Shown here piece after piece: positions 7,370 through 18,300 of a stretch of 64,000 nt of DNA; the first letter of the stretch is position 1; each line of letters begins with the position of its first letter. The DNA is from Flavitalea plasmicola (GTDB lineage Bacteria > Bacteroidota > Bacteroidia > Chitinophagales > Chitinophagaceae), in NCBI RefSeq assembly GCF_030546645.1, contig NZ_JAUOTO010000001.1:1240001-1304000 (forward strand). The letters are read 5' to 3'. Both the position numbers and the translations under genes were made by a program. The notes beneath the pieces were generated by a model that saw only the letters and a list, made by a program, of their open reading frames with translations, was not told the origin of the DNA and did not search any database.

Positions 7370-10300
7370 TGAATCGAATAATTGCCATACTACTCTGTAC
7401 AGCCATTTCCCGGATAAGCCTGGCCCAGGCATCCATCAAAGTGACGGTGCTGGATGATTTCGGGATTCCCTTACAGGGAGTCCAGGTACATATAAAAGGA
7501 CAAACAACGGGTCCCGTTTCGGGCAGGGACGGCGGTTTCGAGATTGCCGGCGGCGCCGGGACCGTCCTGGTCTTCGAGCACAGCGGCTTTTATACGACGG
7601 AGGTCAGGGTCGGGTCCGTCACCCCTCTGTTTGTGCGGATGCCGGTGCGCTATCTCCGGCAAACAACCGCGCCCGATCCTGTCGCCAGGCCTTCCGGCGA
7701 CACGATCTACATTCCCTACGGTGCCGTTGATCCCATGAATGTGTTGTACGGAAAGATCAACCGGCAGTCTTTTTTGGGTTCTATCTCGACGATAGGCGCC
7801 GGCGAGCTCGGCAGTACCCCGGCCTCATCCTATACCTATGCTTTACCAGGACGATTGGCGGGACTGAATGTCCTGCAGACCAGTGGTTTCTATACGCCGC
7901 TGACCAATGGCCTCACCAGCCGGGATATCTTTGTAGGGAATATTCCTAACAACACCAGCGGTACGGGCCCTACGGACAACACCGAATTCAATATCCAGCT
8001 GAGGGGTCACAGCGGCAGCGCCGGGCAATCTCCCATCGCCCTCATCGATGGTGTGCAGCGTGAATTTTATTCGCTCGATCCGGAAAGTATCGAGTCTGTC
8101 AGCATACTGAAAGACCCGCTTTCGACGATACTCTTAGGTCAGAACAGTTCCCGCGGAGCGCTGGTCGTTACGACAAAACAACCCATAGCCGGGCCGCCAC
8201 GTGTCGCGTTCACGGCGGAGACGGGCATCCAGTCAGCGATAAAATTACCTTCGCCTTTGCCGGCTTACCAATACGCTTATTTGCTGAACGAGGCCCTGCT
8301 GAATGACGGCAAATCTCCTGCCTATACCGCCGCCGACTTCGTGGCTTACCGTGACCACAGCGACCCCACCGGTCACCCTGATGTCAACTGGTACAAGACC
8401 ATATTACGCGATAACGCCCGGCTAAACCGGTATAGTCTCAACGTCACAGGAGGCGGAAACACGGCCCGGTATGTCATCAACCTGAACTATATGGATCAGC
8501 AGGGGCTTTTCGTAAGTTCGAACGCCAATTCTTACAACACCAACGCAGAACTGAAAAGGTATGTGGTCAATTCGAAGATCGATGTCGATGTCAACAAAGA
8601 ATTCAACGTCAGTCTGCAGATCTTCGGGCGTCTCCAGGATGGCACACAGCCCGGCGCCACGACCTCGGCGATACTACAGAACCTCCTGACCACGCCGAAC
8701 AATGCCTACCCGGTTTACAATCCGGATAAGTCTTACGGCGGAACGACTAACTATACCCAGAATCTTCTGGCGCAAACCATCAGTTCCGGATACCTGACCG
8801 ATCACGTCCATGACCTGATGGCCAATCTGGACCTGAACTACAAGTTCGACAAATGGGTGAAAGGCTGGTGGGGCAAAGCAAAAGGAAATGTGTCCGTGCA
8901 GGAGGCCACGAACCAGGATCGAAGCAAGCAGGTTCCCGTCTTTTCACAGTCCATTTCTTCATCGGGAGACACCAGCTATCACCGTTATGGGGTCACTGTA
9001 AACCAGAACAACGGCTTTACGAACACTTCCTGGGCCAGGTATCGTTTTGTTCAGTTGTCGACGGGCTATGACCGTCAGTTCGGATCTCATGCAGTGAGCG
9101 CGATGGTGATGTTCGATCAAAAAAGCGTATTGCTCAACTACGATATCCCTTCGGCATTGACGAACTATGGCGCCAAGGCCTCTTATAATTACGACGAAAA
9201 ATATTTTGCGGAAGGCGGCCTCGCCTACAGCGGCTACGACAGGTACGCACCTGGTTCCCGGTTTGGCCTGTTCTATGCCGGAGGGATTGGATGGAATATG
9301 GCCAGGGAGAACTGGCTCAAATCCCAGTCCAACTGGCTGGACCAATTGAAGCTGAGGGTTACTTACGGAAGGACGGGCAATGCAAATGTAGACAACTATG
9401 GCTATTTCATCTGGCGCCAGCATTTCAGCGGAGTGGCAGGTTTTTATCCCATCGGCAGCAATTATCCCAATGGCGGCGGCCTTTCAGAGCAGGGTACTCC
9501 GGGAAACCAGGTACTGGCAAATGTCAATGCCACCTGGGAACGCGCCGACAAACTGGACGCTGGCGTCGACGTCGCGGTCCTTCATCATCGCCTGCAATTC
9601 ACAGCTGATTATTATCACGAGCGGTATTTCGACGTGATGCAGGCCCGGGGTAGAAGCATTGCGCTCATTGGTTCCGGATACCCTGCAGAAAACATCGGTA
9701 TCAATCTCTATGAGGGCGAGGAACTGACACTGACCTGGCAGGACCACGCAGGCGACCTGAACTATTTTGTTACAGCCAACGGCTCCTTGCAGAAGTCCAA
9801 AGTAATATTCATGGACGAGCAGTACCAGAAATACGCGTGGAATGTACATACGGGACATCCTGTTGGACAGCGTTACGGACTCATTGCCGACGGGCTGTTC
9901 CAGTCAGGGGCGGACGCAGCTGCCGCGCCGACCTTCGCGGGATATACACCTCATGCAGGCGATATTAAGTACAAAGACCTCAACCATGATGGTATCATCG
10001 ATCAGTTTGATGTGGCCCCCATCGGGAAGGAAAGACCGATGATCTATTATGGACTGACAGCGGGAGTCAGCTATAAAGGGATCGAGCTGAGCGTGTTGTT
10101 CCAGGGGGCCGCCAACCGCGACGAATATGCGGCGAACGGTTATACCGACGCCGGCTTCCAGGGACAGAACAACGGCTATTCCCAGTCCTATATGCAGGCG
10201 ACGGGGAGATGGATACCCGAGAACGCCAACACGGCCGTCTATCCGAGACTAACGGCCGGGGGGAATGGCTACAACTATGCACCCTTGTTCCAATCGAATT

Positions 10301-10527
10301 CCTTCTTCCTCCGCAACGGCAATTATATCCGGATAAAGAATGTGGACCTGGGCTACAATCTTCCCTATACGTGGATGAGGAGACTGAAACTAAGAGGTAT
10401 CCGGGTTTTCGCCAATGCGCAAAACCTGTTCACGCATGCGGCTTACAAAGGCATTGATCCCGAGGTCAATTTTCCCAGCTATCCGATGCAAAAAGTCATT
10501 AACACCGGAGTCACCGTCAAACTCTAA
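7369..10527 (+). CDS. SusC-family TonB-dependent oligosaccharide porter (first copy)
   Basis: This outer-membrane porter imports glycan fragments using TonB energy. I start it at the ATG at 7369, which overlaps the previous stop as TAATG (an ATG at 7360 is also in frame). It has a signal peptide (MNRIIAILLCTAISRISLAQ), a carboxypeptidase-regulatory-like domain at roughly residues 25-90, a plug domain with QLRGHSGSAGQSPIALIDG and SVSILKDPLSTILLGQNSSRG, and a long beta-barrel ending VINTGVTVKL. The usual VVVGYGxQKK motif between the two N-terminal domains is degenerate here (VLYGKINRQSFLGSISTI). SusD follows after only 5 bp, so these two are the natural pair. Confidence 0.93.
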   Translation: MNRIIAILLCTAISRISLAQASIKVTVLDDFGIPLQGVQVHIKGQTTGPVSGRDGGFEIAGGAGTVLVFEHSGFYTTEVRVGSVTPLFVRMPVRYLRQTTAPDPVARPSGDTIYIPYGAVDPMNVLYGKINRQSFLGSISTIGAGELGSTPASSYTYALPGRLAGLNVLQTSGFYTPLTNGLTSRDIFVGNIPNNTSGTGPTDNTEFNIQLRGHSGSAGQSPIALIDGVQREFYSLDPESIESVSILKDPLSTILLGQNSSRGALVVTTKQPIAGPPRVAFTAETGIQSAIKLPSPLPAYQYAYLLNEALLNDGKSPAYTAADFVAYRDHSDPTGHPDVNWYKTILRDNARLNRYSLNVTGGGNTARYVINLNYMDQQGLFVSSNANSYNTNAELKRYVVNSKIDVDVNKEFNVSLQIFGRLQDGTQPGATTSAILQNLLTTPNNAYPVYNPDKSYGGTTNYTQNLLAQTISSGYLTDHVHDLMANLDLNYKFDKWVKGWWGKAKGNVSVQEATNQDRSKQVPVFSQSISSSGDTSYHRYGVTVNQNNGFTNTSWARYRFVQLSTGYDRQFGSHAVSAMVMFDQKSVLLNYDIPSALTNYGAKASYNYDEKYFAEGGLAYSGYDRYAPGSRFGLFYAGGIGWNMARENWLKSQSNWLDQLKLRVTYGRTGNANVDNYGYFIWRQHFSGVAGFYPIGSNYPNGGGLSEQGTPGNQVLANVNATWERADKLDAGVDVAVLHHRLQFTADYYHERYFDVMQARGRSIALIGSGYPAENIGINLYEGEELTLTWQDHAGDLNYFVTANGSLQKSKVIFMDEQYQKYAWNVHTGHPVGQRYGLIADGLFQSGADAAAAPTFAGYTPHAGDIKYKDLNHDGIIDQFDVAPIGKERPMIYYGLTAGVSYKGIELSVLFQGAANRDEYAANGYTDAGFQGQNNGYSQSYMQATGRWIPENANTAVYPRLTAGGNGYNYAPLFQSNSFFLRNGNYIRIKNVDLGYNLPYTWMRRLKLRGIRVFANAQNLFTHAAYKGIDPEVNFPSYPMQKVINTGVTVKL

Positions 10528-10532
10528 ACAAC

Positions 10533-12278
10533 ATGAAACATCTTATTTATATAGCTATCGCCACCACCCTGCTGTGCGGACTTTTCTCCTCCTGCCAGAA
10601 GTCATATGAGAGCGTCCCCCTGGGGCAGCAGGTGACGCTGGACCTGGCCTTTGATCCACGGGATTCGCTGGGCAAGCAAGCGATGGCTTATCTGCTCACC
10701 ACCTATCAGCAGGCGCTTTTTAGCGGGCACAACCGGATAGGCGGCAACTATCTCGACGCAGCTTCCGATGATGCTATTTCCTCTGCCTCCGGCATTCCTG
10801 CAGTGCAGGCCCTGTCGACAGGAGCATATTCCGCCGCTCAGACCAATGGCGACGATATGTGGGCGCGGAATTACACGGCCATCCGGAATGCCACGGTCTT
10901 TATCGTCTATATCAACCGGGTCCCGATGCTGGAGAAGCTGCCCAACGGCTTTCCCGCCAGGTCGGCCTATCGCAGTGAAGCCCGTTGGCTCCGCGCCTGG
11001 CTTTACTGGCAGCTGGTGAAACGTTATGGCGGCGTTCCGTTGCTGGGAGACGCCATCCGCCAGATCACCGACGACGTGCAGCTGCCGAGAAACAGCTTTG
11101 GGGACTGTGTAAATTATATCGTGTCTGAATGCGACGATATTAAAGATAGCCTCCGGACTGCTGCGATGGTCAACTCGACTACCTATGGCCGTATCACCCA
11201 GGGCGCTGCCATGGCTTTGAAGGCGGAAGTGCTGCTCTATGCGGCGAGCCCCCTTTTCAATGGGGGCAATATCGATCCGGCCAATCCGTTGACGGGATAC
11301 ACCAGCTATGACGCCAATCGCTGGAAGCTGGCTGCCGATGCAGCAAAGGCGGTGATCGACCTCAATGCCTACCAGCTGATGCCCAAATTCAACGATGTGT
11401 TCACCACCCAGGCATCCCCGGTGGGGAGCAATACCGAAATCATCTGCTGGTTCCAGAGCGGCAGTAACACCAGCGTGGAGAATTCAAATGCTCCTGTAGG
11501 CTTCAGCTCGGTCGGTGGCAACGGTGCTACCAGCCCCACGCAGAACCTGGTAGATGCTTTCCCCACCGATTCGGGTGTCGCTATCACGGACCCTAATGCG
11601 CACTATAATTCGAATCAGCCTTATGACCACCGTGATCCGCGCCTCGACCTGACGGTGTTTCACAACGGATCGCTCTGGCTGAACAGGGCTGTCCAGACTT
11701 ATGACGGAGGCGCCGATAAACCTGGTGGCACCGTACAGCAGACGAAGACGTCCTACTATATGCGCAAATTCATGGGCAGCTTCGAGAGCGTATCCGCCAA
11801 TCCGCCGTCTTACTCGGCAACCTATCATGACTGGGTCTATTTCCGTCTCGCCGGGATGCTATTGAACTATGCGGAAGCCACCAATGAGTTTGCGGGGCCT
11901 ACGGCCGACGTATACAACGTGCTGTACGCGCTGCGCAAGCGGGCGGGTATATTGACGGCCGCTGACAATACTTATGGCGTTCCGCAGGGGATGAACCAGG
12001 ATGACATGCGGAATTTTATCCGGAACGAGCGGCGTTTGGAAATGGCATTCGAGGAACAGCGTTATTGGGATATCCGGCGCTGGAAGATAGCCGGACAAGT
12101 GTACAACAGCGCTCCCCTCCGGGGAATTGATCTGCAACAGTCCAGCAGCGGTCAGCTCTTTTACAATCCTGCACCGGTCCTGACCACTGTCTTCAAAGAT
12201 CCGCAGATGTACTTATATCCCATACCGTACAGTGAGATGATCAAGAACGGCCAGATGAAACAAAACCCTCAATGGTAA
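10533..12278 (+). CDS. SusD/RagB-family outer-membrane glycan-binding lipoprotein (second copy)
   Basis: The 581-residue product has the lipoprotein signal MKHLIYIAIATTLLCGLFSSC (Cys21). Conserved SusD blocks are present in order: WARNYTAIRNATVFI, SEARWLRAWLYWQLVKRYGG, AAMALKAEVLLYAASPLFNGG, the PTDSG and HYNSNQPYDHRDPRLDLT region, RLAGMLLNYAEATNE, ERRLEMAFEEQRYWDIRRWK, and the closing PIPYSEMIKNGQMKQNPQW. It is a paralogue of the first SusD, with the same block order and many identical short motifs. Its position 5 bp after the first SusC makes that porter its likely partner, although the second SusC starts only 27 bp downstream. Confidence 0.94.
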   Translation: MKHLIYIAIATTLLCGLFSSCQKSYESVPLGQQVTLDLAFDPRDSLGKQAMAYLLTTYQQALFSGHNRIGGNYLDAASDDAISSASGIPAVQALSTGAYSAAQTNGDDMWARNYTAIRNATVFIVYINRVPMLEKLPNGFPARSAYRSEARWLRAWLYWQLVKRYGGVPLLGDAIRQITDDVQLPRNSFGDCVNYIVSECDDIKDSLRTAAMVNSTTYGRITQGAAMALKAEVLLYAASPLFNGGNIDPANPLTGYTSYDANRWKLAADAAKAVIDLNAYQLMPKFNDVFTTQASPVGSNTEIICWFQSGSNTSVENSNAPVGFSSVGGNGATSPTQNLVDAFPTDSGVAITDPNAHYNSNQPYDHRDPRLDLTVFHNGSLWLNRAVQTYDGGADKPGGTVQQTKTSYYMRKFMGSFESVSANPPSYSATYHDWVYFRLAGMLLNYAEATNEFAGPTADVYNVLYALRKRAGILTAADNTYGVPQGMNQDDMRNFIRNERRLEMAFEEQRYWDIRRWKIAGQVYNSAPLRGIDLQQSSSGQLFYNPAPVLTTVFKDPQMYLYPIPYSEMIKNGQMKQNPQW

Positions 12279-12305
12279 ATCTTAACAATCTAATTTTTTA
12301 TTCAA

Positions 12306-15300
12306 ATGAATAAGCTCATATTCTTTTCACTGGTGGCCCTGTTGCCCGCCCTGGCCTTTGCCCAGAACCGGGTCGTTACCGGTACGGTCAAGGACGCCAA
12401 CGGTCCCCTGGCCGGGGCTACTGTTGTCGAAAAGCTGCAGCCCCAAAATACAGTTGCCGCAGATGATCATGGCCGGTTTCGCATCGTGCTCCATGGCAAT
12501 TCCAAGGTCATCGTGGTCACCTATCTTAACTTCCAGCGCCAGGAAGTCATTGTACAAAAGGAAAGGGATGTACAGGTGGTGATGCAGCGTTCTTCGCAGG
12601 GACTGGAAGAGTCCATTGTAGTAGGCTTCGGCCGCAAGAAACGGATAACGAATACGGGCGCCGTGACTACCATCAACGCTGATGAGATCCGTGACGTTCC
12701 TACGTCAAGTATTCAGAATACGTTGGCCGGCAAGCTGCCCGGTTTCTTTACGCAACAACGCTCGGGCCAGCCGGGTCACGACGCTTCCGACTATTTTATC
12801 AGGGGTGTCAGCTCGCTGAATCCCGACGGCAACCGGCCCCTGATCGTCGTCGACGATATAGAGTACACTTACGAACAATTGGCCCAGATCAACGTAAACG
12901 AGATCGAAAGCATTTCTATCCTGAAGGACGCCAGCAACACCGCGATCTATGGCATCAAGGGCGCGAATGGCGTACTTATCGTTACTACCCGCAGGGGCGC
13001 TGCCGGTAAGCCGAAGTTCAACGTACGGCTCGAGGGTGGGGGGCAGGCGCCGGTGCGGACACCCAAATTCCTGGACGCCTATCATACGGCCGTACTGGTG
13101 AATGAAGCCTATGCCAATGACGGCATCGCACCTCAGTTCAGCCAGGCCGATCTGGATGCGTTTAAAAGCGGCAACGACCCCTATGGCCATCCCAATGTCA
13201 ACTGGTATAAGGAGATCAACCGGCCCTATTCCCTGCAGGCCAACGCCAACCTGGACATCTCCGGCGGCACCTCCCATGTAAAGTATTTCATTTCCGGCGG
13301 CGCCTTCACGCAGAACGGCAGCGTCAGGAATTTCTCCACCAATTCCGACGGTGTCAACAGCAATTATTTTTACAAACGCTACAATGTCCGGTCCAATCTT
13401 GACATACAGGCAACAAAGAACCTTAGCCTGCGACTCGACGCGACGGTCCGGCTGGGTGACATCAATCAGCCCTATGCAATGAATGTGATCAGCAATATTT
13501 ACGATTTTTCCAAGGTCCACCCTTATTCAGCGCCCTTTATCAACCCCAACGGCACCTATGCCTTTGCCTACGATACAAGGGATCAGCTGCCGACCATCAA
13601 TGCCCAGCTGGCGACACAAGGGTACAACCGCAATCGACGTACCGACTACAACGTTTTGCTGGGTTTCACCGAAAAGCTGGACGATATCACGCGCGGGCTG
13701 TCGCTCATCGGGCGGGTGGCCTATGCCAGCGTCGAGCAGAATACCCTGACCTTGTTCAGACCCTATCCGCCCACCTATCACTATGACCCCAGAGACCAGA
13801 GCTACCACCTGAACACCGGTGTAAGTTCCGGAGGTTATACCTATAACACTTACCGGACGCTGGGCAATACGGATCTGGACAACCAGCGGACCAACGTACA
13901 GATCTATCTCAACTATGAGCGGATGTTCGGGACGGATCATCACGTTACTTCGTTGCTCCTCTGGAACCAGGAAAGCTATCGCGTGGACGTGGATAATACA
14001 GGCATTTTTCCGGTCACCGGCCAGGTCCCGCAGAAATTTCGTGGGTATTCTCTCAAACTGGGCTATGACTATAAACAGAAATACCTCATCGATTTCAACG
14101 GCGCCATCAATGGTTCCGACCGTTTTAAGGCCAGCAGAAGGAATGGATTTTTCCCGGCCATCGGCGCCGGCTGGAATATTTCAAAGGAAAACTTCTTCAG
14201 TAAGTCATTGCCCTTTGTCAATCTGATGAAACTCCGGGCGACCTATGGCGTCGTCGGTTCCGACGTGGCGCGGGGCAATCAGTATTTATACAACCAGGTC
14301 TATGGACAGGGGTCGTCCTATAGCTTCGGGCAGACCAACCAGGGCGGCGGCACCATTTACGAGGGAGCGCTGGGCAACAAGAACGTTACCTGGGAGAAGT
14401 CGAAGAAGTTCGACGCGGGCCTGGACCTCAATTTGTTCAATGACAAGTTCACGCTGTCCGCGGACTATTTCCACGAATATCGCTGGGACCAGCTGGTGAC
14501 GCCCGGCAATATCCCGTTGATCCTGGGTGTGGGCGTTTCCCCGACGAATGTCGGCATCACGGTGAATAGGGGCTGGGAAGGAACCTTTACCTACCAGGAC
14601 AAGATCGGACAAATACAGTATAGCGTGGGTCTGGTATGGTCGTTTGCAAAGAACAAGATCCTCTACATGGCCGAGGCATCGCCGAGGTACCCCTGGCTGG
14701 CTGCCACGGGCCATTCGATCGATCAGCCTTTTGGCTACATATTCCAGGGTTTTTACAGCGCCGCGGACGTAGCCGATCCCAAAGTGGCCAAGCCGGTGGG
14801 TGCTGTTGCGATACAGCCCGGCGACCTGAAATATAGAGACATCAACGGGGACGGCTTTATCGACCAGAATGATCTTACTACCATTGGTAAGCCTAATCTT
14901 CCCAATACCACCATCGGCTTGCCGATCAAGGTCGGTTACAAGGGATTTGATGCAAGCGTGCTTTTCCAGGGCGCCTTTGGCTATAGCCTGGGGCTGGTGG
15001 GATCAGGGATTGAACCCTTCAAAGGCCAGTTCCAACATATACATGAGCTGAGGTGGACCCCGGCGACTGCCAACAGCGCTGAGTTCCCCCGGTTGACCAG
15101 CAACCCGACGACCATCAATAGCCCGGGCGCTTACTATTCTGATTTCTGGCTGATTAATGCGCATTATATCCGGCTGAAAACGGTGGAGCTAAGCTATATC
15201 CTGCCTCATAAGTGGCTGCCCCTGAAGATCAACAACGGACGAATTTATCTGAGCGCTTACAACCTGCTTACCTGGAGCAATGTCGGTAAAAAATACCAGG

Positions 15301-15386
15301 CCGATCCTGAAGCTGCCAGCAATACGGCAGGCGATGCCTATCTCGCACAGCGCGTGATCAATTTTGGGCTGCAGGTAGGTTTATAG
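12306..15386 (+). CDS. SusC-family TonB-dependent oligosaccharide porter (second copy)
   Basis: The 1026-residue product has the signal peptide MNKLIFFSLVALLPALAFAQ, a carboxypeptidase-regulatory-like domain (VVTGTVKDANGPLAGATV, residues about 22-100), and a SusC-type TonB motif (EESIVVGFGRKKRITNTGAV). The plug follows with DYFIRGVSSLNPDGNRPLIV and ESISILKDASNTAIYGIKGA, then a barrel ending VINFGLQVGL. It is more canonical than the first SusC of this locus. No SusD gene follows; the next gene, 13 bp away, is the double GH92. Its SusD partner may be the first SusD far upstream, or it may share the second SusD. Confidence 0.94.
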   Translation: MNKLIFFSLVALLPALAFAQNRVVTGTVKDANGPLAGATVVEKLQPQNTVAADDHGRFRIVLHGNSKVIVVTYLNFQRQEVIVQKERDVQVVMQRSSQGLEESIVVGFGRKKRITNTGAVTTINADEIRDVPTSSIQNTLAGKLPGFFTQQRSGQPGHDASDYFIRGVSSLNPDGNRPLIVVDDIEYTYEQLAQINVNEIESISILKDASNTAIYGIKGANGVLIVTTRRGAAGKPKFNVRLEGGGQAPVRTPKFLDAYHTAVLVNEAYANDGIAPQFSQADLDAFKSGNDPYGHPNVNWYKEINRPYSLQANANLDISGGTSHVKYFISGGAFTQNGSVRNFSTNSDGVNSNYFYKRYNVRSNLDIQATKNLSLRLDATVRLGDINQPYAMNVISNIYDFSKVHPYSAPFINPNGTYAFAYDTRDQLPTINAQLATQGYNRNRRTDYNVLLGFTEKLDDITRGLSLIGRVAYASVEQNTLTLFRPYPPTYHYDPRDQSYHLNTGVSSGGYTYNTYRTLGNTDLDNQRTNVQIYLNYERMFGTDHHVTSLLLWNQESYRVDVDNTGIFPVTGQVPQKFRGYSLKLGYDYKQKYLIDFNGAINGSDRFKASRRNGFFPAIGAGWNISKENFFSKSLPFVNLMKLRATYGVVGSDVARGNQYLYNQVYGQGSSYSFGQTNQGGGTIYEGALGNKNVTWEKSKKFDAGLDLNLFNDKFTLSADYFHEYRWDQLVTPGNIPLILGVGVSPTNVGITVNRGWEGTFTYQDKIGQIQYSVGLVWSFAKNKILYMAEASPRYPWLAATGHSIDQPFGYIFQGFYSAADVADPKVAKPVGAVAIQPGDLKYRDINGDGFIDQNDLTTIGKPNLPNTTIGLPIKVGYKGFDASVLFQGAFGYSLGLVGSGIEPFKGQFQHIHELRWTPATANSAEFPRLTSNPTTINSPGAYYSDFWLINAHYIRLKTVELSYILPHKWLPLKINNGRIYLSAYNLLTWSNVGKKYQADPEAASNTAGDAYLAQRVINFGLQVGL

Positions 15387-15399
15387 AAACCGGTTTTTT

Positions 15400-18300
15400 A
15401 TGATGAACAAAAAGAGAATATTTTACGCGATGTCGATCTGTCCTCTATTGTTAGCTGGTTTGTCCGGCGCCGCCCAGCAGGCCCGGACGCCGGCAGACTA
15501 TGTAAACCCCTTCATCGGAGCCAGCACCAGTATTGCCAAGGCCGGGGCCAATCACGGGCTGGGGAAGACCTTCCCGGGCGCGACCACGCCTTTCGGGATG
15601 ACGCAGCTTAGCCCCAATACGATCACCGGCGGTGACAACGGATCGGGCTACAGCTATGAGCACCATTCGATCGAAGGCTTTGCCTTTACGCAGATGAGCG
15701 GCATCGGTTGGTATGGAGACCTGGGCAATTTCCTGGTGATGCCGGCCACGGGTCCGCTGAAGACCTCGGCAGGACGGCGGGACCATGAAGAGGAAGGCTA
15801 CCGGTCCTCGTTTCAGAAAAGATCCGAATCCGCCAGCCCTGGCTATTATAAGGTGACCTTATCCAGGTATGACATTAAGGCCGAGATGACGGCGGCCCCT
15901 CACAGCGGTATCATGCGATTCACGTATCCATCCAGCGACCACAGCAGGATCCAGATCGACCTGGCCCGCCGGGTGGGCGGAACCTCCACCGCACAGTATG
16001 TCACGATGGTGGATGATCATACCATCATGGGCTGGATGAAATGCACGCCCGACGGCGGCGGCTGGGGAAATGGAGAAGGACACGCCGACTATACCGTCTA
16101 TTTCTATGCGCAGTTCAGCAAGCCACTGGACAAGTACGGTGTCTGGAGCGCAGAGATCCCCGGTGATTGGCCCCGGAAAAGAGAGGACATCGAAAGCGTC
16201 CGTTACCAGCAGCGGGTGGCGGCAGCCCCTGTAGCCATGCAGCCTTCCGAACTTCACGGCAGACACCTGGGTTTTTTCACGGAGTTTGCGACCAGGGCCG
16301 GTGAACAGGTGCTCATGAAAGCGGGCATTTCCTTTACGGACATGGCCCATGCAAAAATGAACCTGGAGCAGGAGATCAGCGGATGGGATTTTGACGGCGT
16401 GGAGGCGAAGGCGAAAGAGCTGTGGAACCAGGCGCTTGGAAAGATAAAGATCGAAGGAGGGACCGAGGACGAAAAGACCGTTTTTTACAGCGCCCTCTAT
16501 CATACGATGATCGATCCCAGGATCCTCTCCGACGTCGATGGAAGCTATCCCGGCGGAGACGGTAAAACACATAAGGGAAACAGCAGCCGCAGGACGATCT
16601 TCAGCGGCTGGGACGTATTCCGGAGCCAGATGCCTTTGCAGACCATCATTAACCCTGGAATGGTGAACGACCTTTTGTCCTCGCTGACCGATCTTGCCGG
16701 GGAATCCGGTAAACGCTATTTCGAGCGCTGGGAGCTGATGAATGCCTATACGGGTTGTATGATCGGCAATCCGGCAGTGGCTGTGCTTGCCGATGCCTAT
16801 GCCAAGGGCATCAGGGGCTATGACATGAAAAAGGCCTATGAATATGCGCTGAACACCTGCGAGCGATTCGGCAATGGCGACAAAGGCTGGACCTATATTT
16901 GCGAGCCCGAGGATCACCGCCGCAACTCCTACGGCAATTCTCCCTTTTCGATCTCCAATACGCTGGAAAATGCCTATTCAGAATGGTGCTTGTCCAGACT
17001 GGCGGCGATGCTGGGGAAAAAGGACGACGAATCGAAGTATGCACGGCGGGCGCTGAGCTACCAGAATATATTCGATACTTCCAGGGGTTGGTTCCGTCCG
17101 CGGAAGGAAGATGGATCCTGGGAAGACTGGCCGATGGAAGGGCGGCTGCGACAGTTCTACGGGACGGTGGAAAGCAATCCCTACCAGCAGGGCTGGTTCG
17201 TACCCCATGATATACCGGGTATGGTCAGGCTGATGGGTGGAAGGGACAGCGTCATCGCCGATCTGCTGCGTTTCTTTCACGGCACGCCGGACAATATGTT
17301 GTGGAATGACTATTACAATCACGCCAACGAACCTGTGCACCATGTTCCCTTTTTATTCAACCGGCTGGGTGCGCCCTGGCTGACACAGGAATGGAGCCGC
17401 AAGATCTGTGCGCGCGCTTACCACAATGGCGTGGAAGGACTGGTGGGGAACGAGGATGTCGGCCAGATGTCGGCCTGGTATGTACTGGCGGCTTCGGGCA
17501 TTCATCCTGTATGCCCGGGCGATACCCGCTATGAGATCACCAGCCCCGTGTTTTCAAGGATAGAATTGCAGCTGGACCCTCGTTATGCAAAGGGAGGGAC
17601 ATTTGCCATCGTGGCGAAGAACAATGCACCTTCCAATATTTATATCCAGCGAGCCTGGCTGAATGGCCGGGAGTATAACAGATGCTGGCTTGACCACGCA
17701 GACATAGCCGCCGGCGGCATATTGGAGCTGGAAATGGGACCCAAACCCAATGTGAAATGGGGCGTCGAAGCAACCGATGATCTCGTGAGATACGCCAATA
17801 CGCTGCAGGGCACCGATTCGGACTTTGGCCTAAGCAATGGCAATACCTATCCGACAACTGCACTGCCCTTTGCGATGAATGCCTGGTCTGCGCAAACGGG
17901 TAAGAATGGAGAGGGGTGGAAATATCAGTATAGTGCCAATAAGATACGGGGATTTGGGCAGGCCCACCAGTGCAGCCCGTGGGTCGGTGATTATGCCGTT
18001 TTTACCCTGATGCCGGAGACCGGCAAGCTGGTGGTGGGTGAGGACCAGCGGGCGGCGTCATTTCACCATGAACAGGAGACCGGTAGGCCCGACTACTATA
18101 GTGTCAGCTTTGACAATGGCGTCAGGACGGAAATTACGCCCGTGGAAAGAGGGGCCCATATGAGATTCAGCTTCCCCGATACCGGCGCCGGCTACCTGGT
18201 CCTGGATGGCTATATCCGGCTCAGCGGTGTAAGGATACTCCCCTGGCAGCACAGGATCACGGGCTGGGTAAATAACGCCCGATGGGCGCCCGCGAATTTC

